Both the position numbers and the translations under genes were made by a program. The notes under the pieces are model-generated. The model was not told the origin of the DNA, searched no databases, and saw nothing but the letters and a program-made list of their open reading frames with translations. 64,000 nt of DNA from Echinicola vietnamensis DSM 17526 (GTDB taxonomy: Bacteria; Bacteroidota; Bacteroidia; Cytophagales; Cyclobacteriaceae), in contig NC_019904.1 in NCBI RefSeq assembly GCF_000325705.1, positions 256,001-320,000 of the forward strand, given 5' to 3'. Below are positions 11,556 through 20,585 of this stretch, piece after piece (positions within the stretch are counted from its first letter, which is position 1; each line of letters opens with the position of its first letter).

Positions 11556-14500
11556 TTAGTCGAGTGTGATTTCTAGTGCCAAACCTCTCAATTCATGAAC
11601 CAATACGTTAAAGGATTCAGGAATATTCGGCTTCGGAAGGTTCTCACCTTTTACGATAGACTCGTAAGCCTTGGCCCTACCAATCACATCATCAGACTTC
11701 ACAGTAAGAATTTCTTGGAGCACATGGGACGCACCGAAGGCCTCCAATGCCCAAACCTCCATCTCTCCAAATCGCTGACCACCAAACTGGGCTTTACCGC
11801 CAAGTGGCTGCTGCGTAATCAGAGAGTATGGTCCAATCGATCTTGCGTGCATCTTATCATCTACCAAGTGACCTAGTTTCAGCATATAGGCAATTCCCAC
11901 CGTTACCGGCTGGTCAAACTGCTTTCCTGTAAGGCCGTCGAAAAGGTAGGTCCTTCCAAAAGATGGCAAGCCTGCTGCATCCAGCTCAGCGGCCACTTCT
12001 TCTGTACTCGCACCATCAAAGATCGGTGTTGCATATTTTTTGTTCATCTTCTCTCCTGCCCATGCCAATACGGTCTCAAAGATCTGACCGATATTCATAC
12101 GGGAAGGTACCCCTAGCGGGTTAAGAACGATGTCCATTGGCGTACCATCTTCCAAGAACGGCATGTCCTCATCACGGACGATTTTTGCCACGATACCTTT
12201 GTTACCGTGACGACCGGCCATCTTATCCCCCACTTTCAGTTTACGCTTCTTGGCCACATAAACTTTGGCAAGTCTTACGATACCGGCTGGCAGCTCATCC
12301 CCTACTTCAAGGGTAAACCTGTCACGCTTAAACCTACCCGAAATCTCATTTCGCGTATTGGTATAGTTTTTCACCAATTGCTGGATCAAACTGTTGGCAT
12401 GTTCGTCTTCTGTCCAGTCATCAAGGATGATGTCTGAAATAAGGTTTGCCTCTTCCGGAACATTATAGTTACTCTCATCACGGTAAGGGTTCTTAGCCGG
12501 GAAGAGGTTGTTCTCAATATTCTGGTGGTTAAACTTCACGCCTTTGCTGATGATCTCATCACCAAATTTATGCTTCACACCCAAAGAGGTCATTCCGTCC
12601 AATATGCTGACCAATTTATTGATCATCTTGGCACGGACACCAAGAAGCTCTTTCGTATAAGCCTGCTTCAGTTTTTCCACTTCAGCTTTAGCTTTTGCGC
12701 GAAGCTCTTTGTCTTTTTTAGGCCTGGAGAACAACTTGGTCTCGATCACCACACCATTCAAGGATGGTGAAGCTTTAAGTGATGCATCTTTAACATCCCC
12801 CGCTTTGTCACCGAAGATCGCTCTGAGGAGCTTCTCTTCCGGAGTAGGGTCCGTTTCACCTTTTGGCGTAATCTTACCGATGATGATATCACCTTCTTTC
12901 AGTTCGGCACCGATTCTAATGATACCGTTCTCATCCAAGTTTTTAACAGCCTCTTCAGATACATTTGGAATCTCGGAAGTCAATTCTTCCTCGCCTCGCT
13001 TCGTGTCCCTAACTTCTAGCTGGAACTCCTCTACGTGGATAGAAGTAAAGATATCTTCCCGCACAACGCGCTCGGAAATTACAATGGCATCCTCAAAGTT
13101 ATATCCTTGCCATGGCATGTAGGCCACTTTAAGGTTTTTACCCAAGGCCAACTCTCCCTGATTGGTGGAGTAGCCCTCTACCAATACCTGCCCTTTGGTC
13201 ACACGCTGTCCTTTCAGCACCAATGGCGTCAGGTTAATGGTCGTATCTTGGTTTGTTCTTCTAAATTTGATCAAGTCATAAGACTTGTACTCATCACTGA
13301 AGTTGACCAACAATTCATCATCGCTCAAGTCATACTTGATGACGATTTTCTTGGCATCCACAAAGTCCACAACACCATCGGCCTCTGCAATAATAAGTGA
13401 ACGTGAATCCACCGCTGCTTTGGCTTCTAGACCGGTACCTACGATAGGTGATTCAGCTTTCAAAAGCGGAACGGCCTGGCGCTGCATGTTTGATCCCATC
13501 AAGGCACGGTTGGCATCATCGTGCTCCAAGAAAGGAATCAAGGAAGCAGCCACAGATACAATCTGGTTTGGTGCCACATCCATATAGCTGATTTCTTTCG
13601 GCTCCAGCACAGGGAAGTCACCTTCATAACGTGCCTTCACACGATCATTGACAAAGCTTCCATCCGTTTCCAAAGGTGCATTGGCCTGGGCGATGTTGTT
13701 ATTGTCTTCTTCTTCAGCCGTCAGGAATACAATATCTTCGGCTTCCATGCCGGCTTTTCCTTCTTTCACCTTTCTATAAGGTGTTTCCAAAAAGCCCATG
13801 GCGTTCACTTTCGCGTGTACGCAAAGTGAAGAAATCAACCCAATATTCGGTCCTTCTGGTGTTTCAATGGTACACAGACGGCCATAGTGTGTATAGTGAA
13901 CGTCACGCACCTCAAAACCTGCTCGCTCACGGGAAAGACCTCCTGGTCCCAAAGCGGATAACCTACGCTTGTGCGTAAGCTCTGCCAGTGGGTTGGTCTG
14001 GTCCATAAACTGAGATAGCTGGTTGGTACCAAAGAAGGAATTGATCACGGAAGACAGTGTCCTCGCATTGATCAGGTCAACGGGCTTAAAATCCTCGTTA
14101 TCCCTAACGTTCATCCTTTCTCGGATAGTCCTCGCCATTCTGGCAAGTCCCACACCGAATTGGCTATATAATTGTTCCCCTACGGTTCTAACCCTCCTAT
14201 TGCTCAAGTGGTCAATATCATCGACCACAGCCTTGGAGTTGATCAGACCGATAAGGTATTTCACGATGTTGATGATATCTTCTGTCGTCAACACGATCTT
14301 CTCGGCTTCAATATCAAGCCCGAGTTTTTTGTTGATCCTGTAACGACCTACTTCACCAAGATCATATCGTTTATCGGAGAAAAACAGGCCATGGATCACC
14401 TCTCTTGCGGTGGCCTCATCTGGTGCCTCTGTATTACGCAATTGACGGTAAATTACCTCAACTGCCTCTTTCTCCGAGTTGGAATTATCTTTCTGAAGTG

Positions 14501-15431
14501 TATTGTATATGATGGAGTAATCAGCGATGTTCACATCATCACGGTGAAGGATCACGCTTTTTGCACCTGAATCAAGGATCAATTCGATGTCCTCGTCAGT
14601 AAGCACGGAATCCCGCTCCAACAATACTTCATTTCGGTCAATAGAAACTACTTCACCGGTATCCTCATCCACAAAATCCTCAACCCACGTCTTCAAAACA
14701 CGTGCGGCCAGTTTCCTACCGACAATTTTCTTAAGGTTGGACTTATTGGCCTCTATTTCTTCAGATAGCCCAAATAAATCCAAGATAGCTTTATCCGAAC
14801 CATAACCAATAGCTCTCAAAAGAGTGGTAACGGGGAATTTTTTCTTCCTGTCAATGTACGCGTACATGACATTGTTGATATCTGTAGCGAATTCTATCCA
14901 GGATCCCTTAAAAGGGATAATTCTGGCAGAATACAGCTTCGTACCGTTGGTGTGTTTACTTTGAGCAAAGAACACCCCTGGAGACCTGTGCAGCTGGGAA
15001 ACGATCACCCGCTCTGCGCCATTTATGACAAAGGAACCTTTCTCGGTCATATACGGTAAGTTCCCCAAGAATACTTCCTGTTCTATTGTTTCAAAATCTT
15101 CATTGTCCTCATCGGAGCATAACAAGCGAAGTTTTGCCTTCAATGGAACAGAATAGGTCAACCCTCTGTCAATACATTCACCCACACTATATTTAGGCGG
15201 ATCTACGGTATAATCAATGAATTCAAGTGTGAAGTTTTCCCTGGAGTCACTTATGGGGAAGTTTTCAGAGAACACCTTGAAAAGCCCATCCTGTCTCCTC
15301 TTTTCAGCGGGAGTATCCAATTGGAAAAAATCTTTGAATGATTGTAACTGGATATCGAGGAAATCCGGATAGTCTTTGACCACCTTAATAGATGAGAAAC
15401 TTTTCCTTTCGGTTTGATTCTGGATAGCCAA
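11556..15431 (-). CDS. rpoB: DNA-directed RNA polymerase subunit beta
   Basis: The 1291-residue beta subunit. The rifampicin pocket (about residues 470-520) reads [20 protein letters not shown] with the normal His and Ser, so the primary sequence is of the rifampicin-sensitive type. Conserved regions [11 protein letters not shown] and [19 protein letters not shown] are present near the C-terminus. It is separated from rplL by 154 bp that hold two hairpins. Confidence 0.99.
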   Translation of the reverse strand: MAIQNQTERKSFSSIKVVKDYPDFLDIQLQSFKDFFQLDTPAEKRRQDGLFKVFSENFPISDSRENFTLEFIDYTVDPPKYSVGECIDRGLTYSVPLKAKLRLLCSDEDNEDFETIEQEVFLGNLPYMTEKGSFVINGAERVIVSQLHRSPGVFFAQSKHTNGTKLYSARIIPFKGSWIEFATDINNVMYAYIDRKKKFPVTTLLRAIGYGSDKAILDLFGLSEEIEANKSNLKKIVGRKLAARVLKTWVEDFVDEDTGEVVSIDRNEVLLERDSVLTDEDIELILDSGAKSVILHRDDVNIADYSIIYNTLQKDNSNSEKEAVEVIYRQLRNTEAPDEATAREVIHGLFFSDKRYDLGEVGRYRINKKLGLDIEAEKIVLTTEDIINIVKYLIGLINSKAVVDDIDHLSNRRVRTVGEQLYSQFGVGLARMARTIRERMNVRDNEDFKPVDLINARTLSSVINSFFGTNQLSQFMDQTNPLAELTHKRRLSALGPGGLSRERAGFEVRDVHYTHYGRLCTIETPEGPNIGLISSLCVHAKVNAMGFLETPYRKVKEGKAGMEAEDIVFLTAEEEDNNNIAQANAPLETDGSFVNDRVKARYEGDFPVLEPKEISYMDVAPNQIVSVAASLIPFLEHDDANRALMGSNMQRQAVPLLKAESPIVGTGLEAKAAVDSRSLIIAEADGVVDFVDAKKIVIKYDLSDDELLVNFSDEYKSYDLIKFRRTNQDTTINLTPLVLKGQRVTKGQVLVEGYSTNQGELALGKNLKVAYMPWQGYNFEDAIVISERVVREDIFTSIHVEEFQLEVRDTKRGEEELTSEIPNVSEEAVKNLDENGIIRIGAELKEGDIIIGKITPKGETDPTPEEKLLRAIFGDKAGDVKDASLKASPSLNGVVIETKLFSRPKKDKELRAKAKAEVEKLKQAYTKELLGVRAKMINKLVSILDGMTSLGVKHKFGDEIISKGVKFNHQNIENNLFPAKNPYRDESNYNVPEEANLISDIILDDWTEDEHANSLIQQLVKNYTNTRNEISGRFKRDRFTLEVGDELPAGIVRLAKVYVAKKRKLKVGDKMAGRHGNKGIVAKIVRDEDMPFLEDGTPMDIVLNPLGVPSRMNIGQIFETVLAWAGEKMNKKYATPIFDGASTEEVAAELDAAGLPSFGRTYLFDGLTGKQFDQPVTVGIAYMLKLGHLVDDKMHARSIGPYSLITQQPLGGKAQFGGQRFGEMEVWALEAFGASHVLQEILTVKSDDVIGRAKAYESIVKGENLPKPNIPESFNVLVHELRGLALEITLD

Positions 15432-15522
15432 GGCAGTATATGTTTATAGTGATAATAAATAACTGAATGCGGCAATTTCCGCTTAGAATAGTGCAATTTT
15501 AAAACTGTGCACAAACAGGAAA

Positions 15523-15546
15523 AGACCTGACTTAAAAGTCAGGTCT
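15523..15546 (-). terminator. Hairpin (attenuator/terminator) between rplL and rpoB
   Basis: Perfect 10-bp stem AGACCTGACT/AGTCAGGTCT with a 4-base loop, followed on the minus strand by TTTCC. It lies 40 bp after rplL and 92 bp before rpoB. No promoter matching TTG-N19-TAnnTTTG was seen in the gap, so rpoBC is probably fed by partial read-through, as known in E. coli. Confidence 0.75.
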
Positions 15547-15550
15547 AATC

Positions 15551-15581
15551 AATAACCTACATCCTATCAGATGAGGTTATT
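15551..15581 (-). other. Second hairpin just after rplL
   Basis: Stem AATAACCT/AGGTTATT (8 bp) with additional ATC/GAT pairing inside. It begins 5 bp past the rplL stop codon and precedes the stronger hairpin at 15523-15546. It may be a processing site or protect the rplL 3' end. Confidence 0.5.
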
Positions 15582-15585
15582 CAAA

Positions 15586-15963
15586 TTATTTAAGCTCTAC
15601 TTCAGCACCAGCTTCCTCAAGTTGCTTCTTAAGTGCTTCAGCTTCGTCTTTTGCGATTCCTTCTTTGATAGCCTTAGGAGCGCCATCTACAACTTCCTTA
15701 GCTTCCTTAAGACCTAGTCCGGTCAATTCTTTAACCAATTTCACTACTGCAAGTTTCTGACCACCAGCAGCTTTAAGAACTACATCGAAAGAAGATTTTT
15801 CTTCTTCGCCAGCACCTTCACCAGCACCACCAGCTACCATTACTGGAGCAGCTGCAGCAGCAGGTTCGATACCATACTCTTCTTTCAATATTTCGGCTAA
15901 TTCACTAACCTCTTTAACAGTTAAGTTAACTAACTGCTCAGCGAATGCTTTAAGATCTGCCAT
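15586..15963 (-). CDS. rplL: 50S ribosomal protein L7/L12
   Basis: The flexible stalk protein that recruits translation GTPases, 125 residues. The Ala/Gly-rich hinge ([18 protein letters not shown]) separates the N-terminal dimer domain from the C-terminal domain beginning [15 protein letters not shown]. It is 53 bp after rplJ. Confidence 0.98.
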   Translation of the reverse strand: MADLKAFAEQLVNLTVKEVSELAEILKEEYGIEPAAAAAPVMVAGGAGEGAGEEEKSSFDVVLKAAGGQKLAVVKLVKELTGLGLKEAKEVVDGAPKAIKEGIAKDEAEALKKQLEEAGAEVELK

Positions 15964-16016
15964 TGTATTATTATTTAAAATTAACTGATTTTTTTACTTA
16001 ATTGATTTGAATGATA

Positions 16017-16553
16017 TTATGATTCTCTTTCTGAAAGAGTTTTAACAAGCCCTGCCAATGTATCTTGACCACTCTGAAGAGCAGAAATAACGTTTTTGGC
16101 TGGAGACTGTAGCAATCCGATAACTTCGCCCAATAGTTCCTCTTTGGATTTCAAAGAAGCCAGCATGTCAAGATTGTTTTCACCAATCACCACATCGCTA
16201 TCTATTGAAGCGCCTTTAAATACGGGTCTAGTCTCTTTAGAACCTGCCTTTTTTCGATAGTCCTTGATTACTTTTGCAGGCAAGTTTGCTGTCTCTGAAG
16301 CAAAGATAATTCCTGAAAAGCCTTTAAGAACACTGTCTAATTCTGAGAAGTCTGCGTCTAGATTATTCAGAGCTTGTTTGATAAACGTGTTTTTATATAC
16401 ACGGTATTCCACTCCTTTTTCAAAACACATTCTTCTGAAAGTATTTACCTGAGCAACAGTGAAACCTGAGGCATCTGTGATATAGAAATGCGGAGTTTCT
16501 TTGAATTTCTCGGTAAGACTTTCGATTATTGCTTTCTTTTCCTCTCTAGTCAT
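16017..16553 (-). CDS. rplJ: 50S ribosomal protein L10
   Basis: The stalk base that anchors L7/L12 dimers, 178 residues, starting MTREEKKAIIESLTEKF. It contains YRVYKNTFIKQAL, the usual RNA-binding part, and a C-terminal helix for L12 docking. It is 2 bp after rplA. Confidence 0.97.
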   Translation of the reverse strand: MTREEKKAIIESLTEKFKETPHFYITDASGFTVAQVNTFRRMCFEKGVEYRVYKNTFIKQALNNLDADFSELDSVLKGFSGIIFASETANLPAKVIKDYRKKAGSKETRPVFKGASIDSDVVIGENNLDMLASLKSKEELLGEVIGLLQSPAKNVISALQSGQDTLAGLVKTLSERES

Positions 16554-16555
16554 AA

Positions 16556-17254
16556 TTAAATACCTTGAATACTCCCCTTATCAATTGCAATACCAGGAGA
16601 CATTGTGCTAGATAAATGTATACTCTTGAAGTACGTCCCTTTTGAAGATGCAGGCTTCAACTTAGAAATAGTATTGATAAGCTCTTGGGCATTTTCTTGG
16701 ATCTTATCCGGATCAAAGGAAACTTTACCTACACTTGCGTGCACGATACCAAACTTATCTACTTTAAAATCTATTTTACCACCTTTCACTTCCTTCACTG
16801 CCTTACCTACTTCTAGGGTAACAGTTCCAGACTTAGGGTTAGGCATCAGGCCTCTTGGTCCTAACACTCTACCTAATCTACCTACTTTCGCCATTACGTT
16901 AGGCATGGTGATGATCACATCGATATCAGTCCATCCGCCTTCGATTTTGGCAATATAGTCATCCAAGCCGACGTAGTCAGCTCCAGCTTCTTTCGCTTCT
17001 TCTTCCTTGTCCGGAGTACAAAGTACCAATACTTTTACTTCTTTTCCCGTTCCATGGGGCAAAGCCACCACGCCTCTTACCATTTGATCTGCTTTTCGAG
17101 GATCTACACCCAAACGGATGTCCAAATCCACTGAAGCGTCAAATTTCACGGCAGTGATATCTTTGACAATAGAAGAAGCCTCAGTAAGGGAGTACTGCTG
17201 GCTTGGGTCGTACTTAGAAAGAGCTTCTTTTTGCTTTTTTGTTAACTTAGCCAT
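16556..17254 (-). CDS. rplA: 50S ribosomal protein L1
   Basis: L1 forms the mobile stalk at the E site. The chosen start at 17254 gives 232 residues beginning [16 protein letters not shown], which is the family's normal N-terminus. The frame is open further upstream to 17326, but that would overlap rplK by about 60 bp and add a non-homologous 24-residue leader. The signature [15 protein letters not shown] is present. Confidence 0.97.
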   Translation of the reverse strand: MAKLTKKQKEALSKYDPSQQYSLTEASSIVKDITAVKFDASVDLDIRLGVDPRKADQMVRGVVALPHGTGKEVKVLVLCTPDKEEEAKEAGADYVGLDDYIAKIEGGWTDIDVIITMPNVMAKVGRLGRVLGPRGLMPNPKSGTVTLEVGKAVKEVKGGKIDFKVDKFGIVHASVGKVSFDPDKIQENAQELINTISKLKPASSKGTYFKSIHLSSTMSPGIAIDKGSIQGI

Positions 17255-17264
17255 TGTTTTATAT

Positions 17265-17708
17265 TTATTCCTCCCAAGGAGCTTTTCCTGAAACTGTGAT
17301 TCCCATACTTCTTGCTGTTCCGGCAACCATTTTCATTGCGGACTCCACCTTAAAGGCATTTAAGTCAGGCATTTTCACCTCAGCAATTTCTTTTACCTGG
17401 TCCCAGGATACTGAACCTACTTTTTTCCTGTTTGGCTCCGGAGAACCTCCTTTTAGCTTCGCTGCCTCTAACAACAAGTTTGCTGCTGGAGGAGTCTTGA
17501 TCACGAAGTCAAAGGACTTGTCAGAATAAATCGTAACAAGGACAGGTAGAAGTTGACCCATTTTTTCCTGAGTTCTGGCATTGAACTGCTTACAGAACTC
17601 CATGATGTTCAAACCCTTGGCACCAAGGGCCGGACCAACAGGAGGAGATGGATTTGCCTGGCCACCTTTCACCTGTAATTTCAGATAACCAGTAATTTCC
17701 TTAGCCAT
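17265..17708 (-). CDS. rplK: 50S ribosomal protein L11
   Basis: L11 is part of the GTPase-associated centre, 147 residues. It has the Pro-rich N-terminal segment [20 protein letters not shown] and a C-terminal rRNA-binding domain. It is 3 bp after nusG and 10 bp before rplA. Confidence 0.98.
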   Translation of the reverse strand: MAKEITGYLKLQVKGGQANPSPPVGPALGAKGLNIMEFCKQFNARTQEKMGQLLPVLVTIYSDKSFDFVIKTPPAANLLLEAAKLKGGSPEPNRKKVGSVSWDQVKEIAEVKMPDLNAFKVESAMKMVAGTARSMGITVSGKAPWEE

Positions 17709-17711
17709 TTC

Positions 17712-18269
17712 CTAGTCTTGTTTTTCTACTTGCATAAAGTTTAACTCAACAGGGGTGTTTCGGCCGAAAATCTTAACCATAACATTAAGCTTTTTCTTAT
17801 CCTCAAACACCTCTTCTATCGTTCCCGAGAAACCACTAAAGGGACCATCCATTACTTTTATGGTCTCTCCGACTATATATGGCGTATCAAGCTTCTCGGC
17901 AAACTCATCAATCCCTTCAACCCTACCTAAGATACGGTTGATCTCTGATTGTCGTAATGGCTCAGGAGTTTTGGAAGCTCCTCCTGCGTTTGCACCTAGA
18001 AACCCGATGACACCCGGGATACTCGTGATTACGTGATTGGCTTCACCATGGGACAAATCCGCATTAACCAAAACATAGCCAGGAAAGAAGTTTCTCTCTC
18101 TGACTCGCTTTTTGCCATTGCGCATTTCATATACTTTTTCAGAAGGTATCAATACCTCGGGAATATAATCCTCCAGTTTTTGCCGGGTAATCTCGTTGTC
18201 CAAATATGATTTGGCCTTCTTCTCTTGCCCAGCTACCACTCTGAGTACATACCATTTATGTTCTGCCAT
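17712..18269 (-). CDS. nusG: Transcription termination/antitermination factor NusG
   Basis: A 185-residue NusG with the NGN domain ([29 protein letters not shown]) and a C-terminal KOW motif ([20 protein letters not shown]). It couples RNA polymerase to Rho or to the ribosome. It follows secE by 19 bp. Confidence 0.98.
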   Translation of the reverse strand: MAEHKWYVLRVVAGQEKKAKSYLDNEITRQKLEDYIPEVLIPSEKVYEMRNGKKRVRERNFFPGYVLVNADLSHGEANHVITSIPGVIGFLGANAGGASKTPEPLRQSEINRILGRVEGIDEFAEKLDTPYIVGETIKVMDGPFSGFSGTIEEVFEDKKKLNVMVKIFGRNTPVELNFMQVEKQD

Positions 18270-18288
18270 CAGTAACTATTGATTCTAT

Positions 18289-18477
18289 TTAGAATAAATC
18301 ATAAAACCATTTCATGATGTTCTCAAAGCCCAGGTTAATCAAGCCGATCACTACGGCAAAGATCAAAGAGGCAACAAGAACCAGCACAGCATTGCTTTGC
18401 AATGAAGAATACTTCGGCCATGTAACCTTGTTCTTCATTTCGTCTATTGACTCTACAACAAAGTTTTTTACGTTCAT
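18289..18477 (-). CDS. secE: Protein translocase subunit SecE
   Basis: A 62-residue single-membrane-span SecE, as is usual outside the enterobacteria. An amphipathic N-terminal stretch with the conserved WP (NKVTWPKYSSLQ) leads into one hydrophobic helix (VLVLVASLIFAVVIGLINLG). It sits between tRNA-Trp and nusG, the standard place. Confidence 0.97.
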   Translation of the reverse strand: MNVKNFVVESIDEMKNKVTWPKYSSLQSNAVLVLVASLIFAVVIGLINLGFENIMKWFYDLF

Positions 18478-18495
18478 GTTCTATGATTTTTATTG

Positions 18496-18566
18496 CACGG
18501 GCAGAGAGATTCGAACTCCCATCAACGGTTTTGGAGACCGCTATTCTGCCATTGAACTATGCCCGT
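18496..18566 (-). tRNA. tRNA-Trp (anticodon CCA)
   Basis: 71-nt cloverleaf: acceptor ACGGGCA pairs with TGCCCGT, T arm GGGAG-TTCGAAT-CTCTC, anticodon loop CTCCAAA giving CCA. The 3' CCA tail is not encoded. It is co-oriented with tuf upstream and secE downstream. Confidence 0.95.
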
Positions 18567-18593
18567 GTTTCCTTTTACAGTCCAAAAGGAATG

Positions 18594-18624
18594 CAAAAGT
18601 AGGTAATAATCTATAAAGAAACAA
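18594..18624 (-). promoter_or_regulatory. Bacteroidota-type promoter for tRNA-Trp-secE-nusG-rpl unit
   Basis: Minus-strand TTG (18622-18624), 20-base spacer, TACTTTTG (18594-18601). It lies directly behind the tuf terminator, whose T-tract contains the TTG box, and 27 bp before tRNA-Trp. Confidence 0.7.
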
Positions 18625-18654
18625 ATGCGATCCTGAAAAACATCAGGATCGCAT
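18625..18654 (-). terminator. Rho-independent terminator after tuf
   Basis: Perfect 12-bp stem ATGCGATCCTGA/TCAGGATCGCAT with a 6-base loop, followed on the minus strand by TTTGTTTCTTT. It lies 28 bp past the tuf stop. Confidence 0.9.
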
Positions 18655-18682
18655 CTATTTTATATCTCTTGATCAAGTAAGA

Positions 18683-19870
18683 TTAGTCAAGAATTTCAGT
18701 TACCTGACCGGCTCCTACTGTTCTACCACCCTCACGGATCGCGAAACGTAGACCTTTCTCCAAGGCAACTTTGTTGATCAATTGTACTTCCATGGTGATG
18801 TTGTCACCTGGCATTACCATCTCAACGTTTTCTGGAAGTTTTACCTCACCAGTTACGTCAGTGGTTCTTAGGTAGAACTGAGGACGGTATTTGTTAAAGA
18901 ATGGAGTGTGACGTCCACCTTCTTCTTTAGACAGTACGTAAACCTCTGCTTTGAACAAAGAGTGAGGCGTTACAGAACCTGGCTTACAGATGATCATACC
19001 TCTCTTGATCTGAGCTTTCTCAATACCTCTAAGAAGTAGACCTACGTTGTCACCAGCTTCACCTCTGTCCAAAATCTTACGGAACATCTCAACACCTGTT
19101 ACGGTAGACTTAAGACCTTCAGCTCCCATACCGATGATGTCCACTGCATCACCAGAGTTGATAACACCTCTTTCTACTCTACCAGTAGCTACTGTACCAC
19201 GACCAGTGATCGAGAATACGTCCTCTACAGGCATCAAGAAGTCTTTGTCAACAAGACGCTCAGGAAGTGGAATATAGCTATCTACTGCATCCATCAATTC
19301 CATTACTTTTTCTTCCCACTTGTCTTCGCCGTTAAGGGCACCAAGTGCTGAACCTTGGATAACTGGGATGTTATCGCCATCAAAGTCATAGAAAGAAAGC
19401 AATTCTCTTACTTCCATGTCTACAAGCTCAAGTAGCTCTTCATCATCTACCAAGTCAACTTTGTTCAAGAAAACAACAAGTGCTGGTACACCTACCTGAC
19501 GAGCAAGAAGGATGTGCTCTCTTGTCTGTGGCATTGGACCGTCAGTGGCAGCAACTACTAGAATAGCACCATCCATCTGCGCAGCACCAGTTACCATGTT
19601 TTTCACGTAGTCAGCGTGACCAGGACAATCCACGTGTGCGTAGTGTCTTGCTTCAGTTTGATATTCTACGTGTGAAGTATTGATAGTGATACCTCTTTCT
19701 TTCTCTTCTGGAGCGTTATCGATAGAAGAGAAGTCTCTTAATTCAGAAAGACCTTTTCTAGCCAATACAGTTGTAATGGCAGCAGTCAAGGTAGTCTTAC
19801 CGTGATCGACGTGACCAATAGTACCGATATTTACGTGCGGTTTGGAACGGTCAAAGGTTGCTTTTGCCAT
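18683..19870 (-). CDS. tuf: Translation elongation factor Tu
   Basis: EF-Tu delivers aminoacyl-tRNA to the ribosome. 395 residues with GHVDHGKT (19-26), [19 protein letters not shown] and NKVD in the GTPase domain, and the C-terminal [15 protein letters not shown]. It lies 61 bp after tRNA-Thr and is the only tuf gene in the window. Confidence 0.99.
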   Translation of the reverse strand: MAKATFDRSKPHVNIGTIGHVDHGKTTLTAAITTVLARKGLSELRDFSSIDNAPEEKERGITINTSHVEYQTEARHYAHVDCPGHADYVKNMVTGAAQMDGAILVVAATDGPMPQTREHILLARQVGVPALVVFLNKVDLVDDEELLELVDMEVRELLSFYDFDGDNIPVIQGSALGALNGEDKWEEKVMELMDAVDSYIPLPERLVDKDFLMPVEDVFSITGRGTVATGRVERGVINSGDAVDIIGMGAEGLKSTVTGVEMFRKILDRGEAGDNVGLLLRGIEKAQIKRGMIICKPGSVTPHSLFKAEVYVLSKEEGGRHTPFFNKYRPQFYLRTTDVTGEVKLPENVEMVMPGDNITMEVQLINKVALEKGLRFAIREGGRTVGAGQVTEILD

Positions 19871-19930
19871 GCGTGAAAATCCTCTGTTTAGTTAATGATA
19901 TGAATTAGTTAAATTATGCTAATGTCATTG

Positions 19931-20002
19931 AGCCAACGACGGGATTTGAACCCGTGACCTCGTCCTTACCAAGGAAGCGCTCTACCCCTGAGCTACGTCG
20001 GC
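19931..20002 (-). tRNA. tRNA-Thr (anticodon GGT)
   Basis: 72-nt cloverleaf: acceptor GCCGACG pairs with CGTTGGC, T arm ACGGG-TTCAAAT-CCCGT, anticodon loop TTGGTAA giving GGT. The anticodon stem CTTCC/GGACG has one T-C mismatch (positions 28-42). CCA is not encoded. Confidence 0.92.
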
Positions 20003-20041
20003 TGATAACATCGATTATCTATGCCTTATAAATAAGCATAG

Positions 20042-20114
20042 AGCGGGAGACGAGGCTCGAACCCGCGACCTGCAGCTTGGAAGGCTGCCGCTCTACCAAC
20101 TGAGCTACTCCCGC
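20042..20114 (-). tRNA. tRNA-Gly (anticodon TCC)
   Basis: 73-nt cloverleaf: acceptor GCGGGAG/CTCCCGC, D arm GCTCAGTTGGTAGAGC, anticodon stem GCAGC/GCTGC around CTTCCAA (anticodon TCC), T arm GCGGG-TTCGAGC-CTCGT. CCA is not encoded. It lies 39 bp upstream of tRNA-Thr in the same transcript. Confidence 0.95.
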
Positions 20115-20336
20115 TTATTACTCTATCTTGTTTTTTATACTGACATCCCGACCTTAAGTCCCGATGTATTCGTCATTACACTTCGTGACCTTACAGCTGG
20201 GCATATTTTTCACATACCAAAATCTTGCAAAAGAAAATCAACTCTTGACAATAGTTTCAATCGTCGTCTTACTTTTTGAAAAACTTTTGCTGTATGATTT
20301 CCACAAATTTAGAAAAATCCGTGGAAATATAAAGTG
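20115..20336. other. Spacer between tRNA-Tyr and tRNA-Gly
   Basis: No gene is seen. An 8-bp inverted repeat ATTTCCAC/GTGGAAAT (20297-20304 and 20321-20328) sits 9 bp after tRNA-Tyr on the transcribed strand. It lacks a T-tract and may be a processing hairpin. Confidence 0.4.
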
Positions 20337-20419
20337 TGGGGGAAACAGGATTCGAACCTGTGAAGACATAAGTCAACGGATTTACAGTCCGTCCCAGTTG
20401 GCCGCTTTGGTATTCCCCC
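20337..20419 (-). tRNA. tRNA-Tyr (anticodon GTA)
   Basis: 83-nt cloverleaf with a long variable arm. Acceptor GGGGGAA/TTCCCCC, anticodon loop CTGTAAA giving GTA, T arm ACAGG-TTCGAAT-CCTGT. It is the first gene of the tRNA-Tyr-Gly-Thr-tuf unit. Confidence 0.95.
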
Positions 20420-20490
20420 AAATCAGTATTTCAATACGTTAAGCCCTTTTTCGAACACTTTTGTTCTTTTTTGTTTGTCTTAACGGATGG

Positions 20491-20520
20491 CAAAATTATA
20501 CCCTTTTCTGAAACATTCAA
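20491..20520 (-). promoter_or_regulatory. Bacteroidota-type promoter for tRNA-Tyr-Gly-Thr-tuf unit
   Basis: Minus-strand TTG (20518-20520), 19-base spacer, TAATTTTG (20491-20498). It lies 72 bp before tRNA-Tyr and downstream of the aminopeptidase gene. Confidence 0.75.
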
Positions 20521-20585
20521 AATATTGAACAAAAATTCCTGAAGTTTTTTTCAACCTTTTTATTAAGGTTTTCGAAATCAGGGAA

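Noticed and set aside
17255..17326. N-terminal extension of ribosomal protein L1
   Set aside because: The extra 24 residues overlap rplK and do not resemble L1; the normal start MAKLTKKQ is at 17254.
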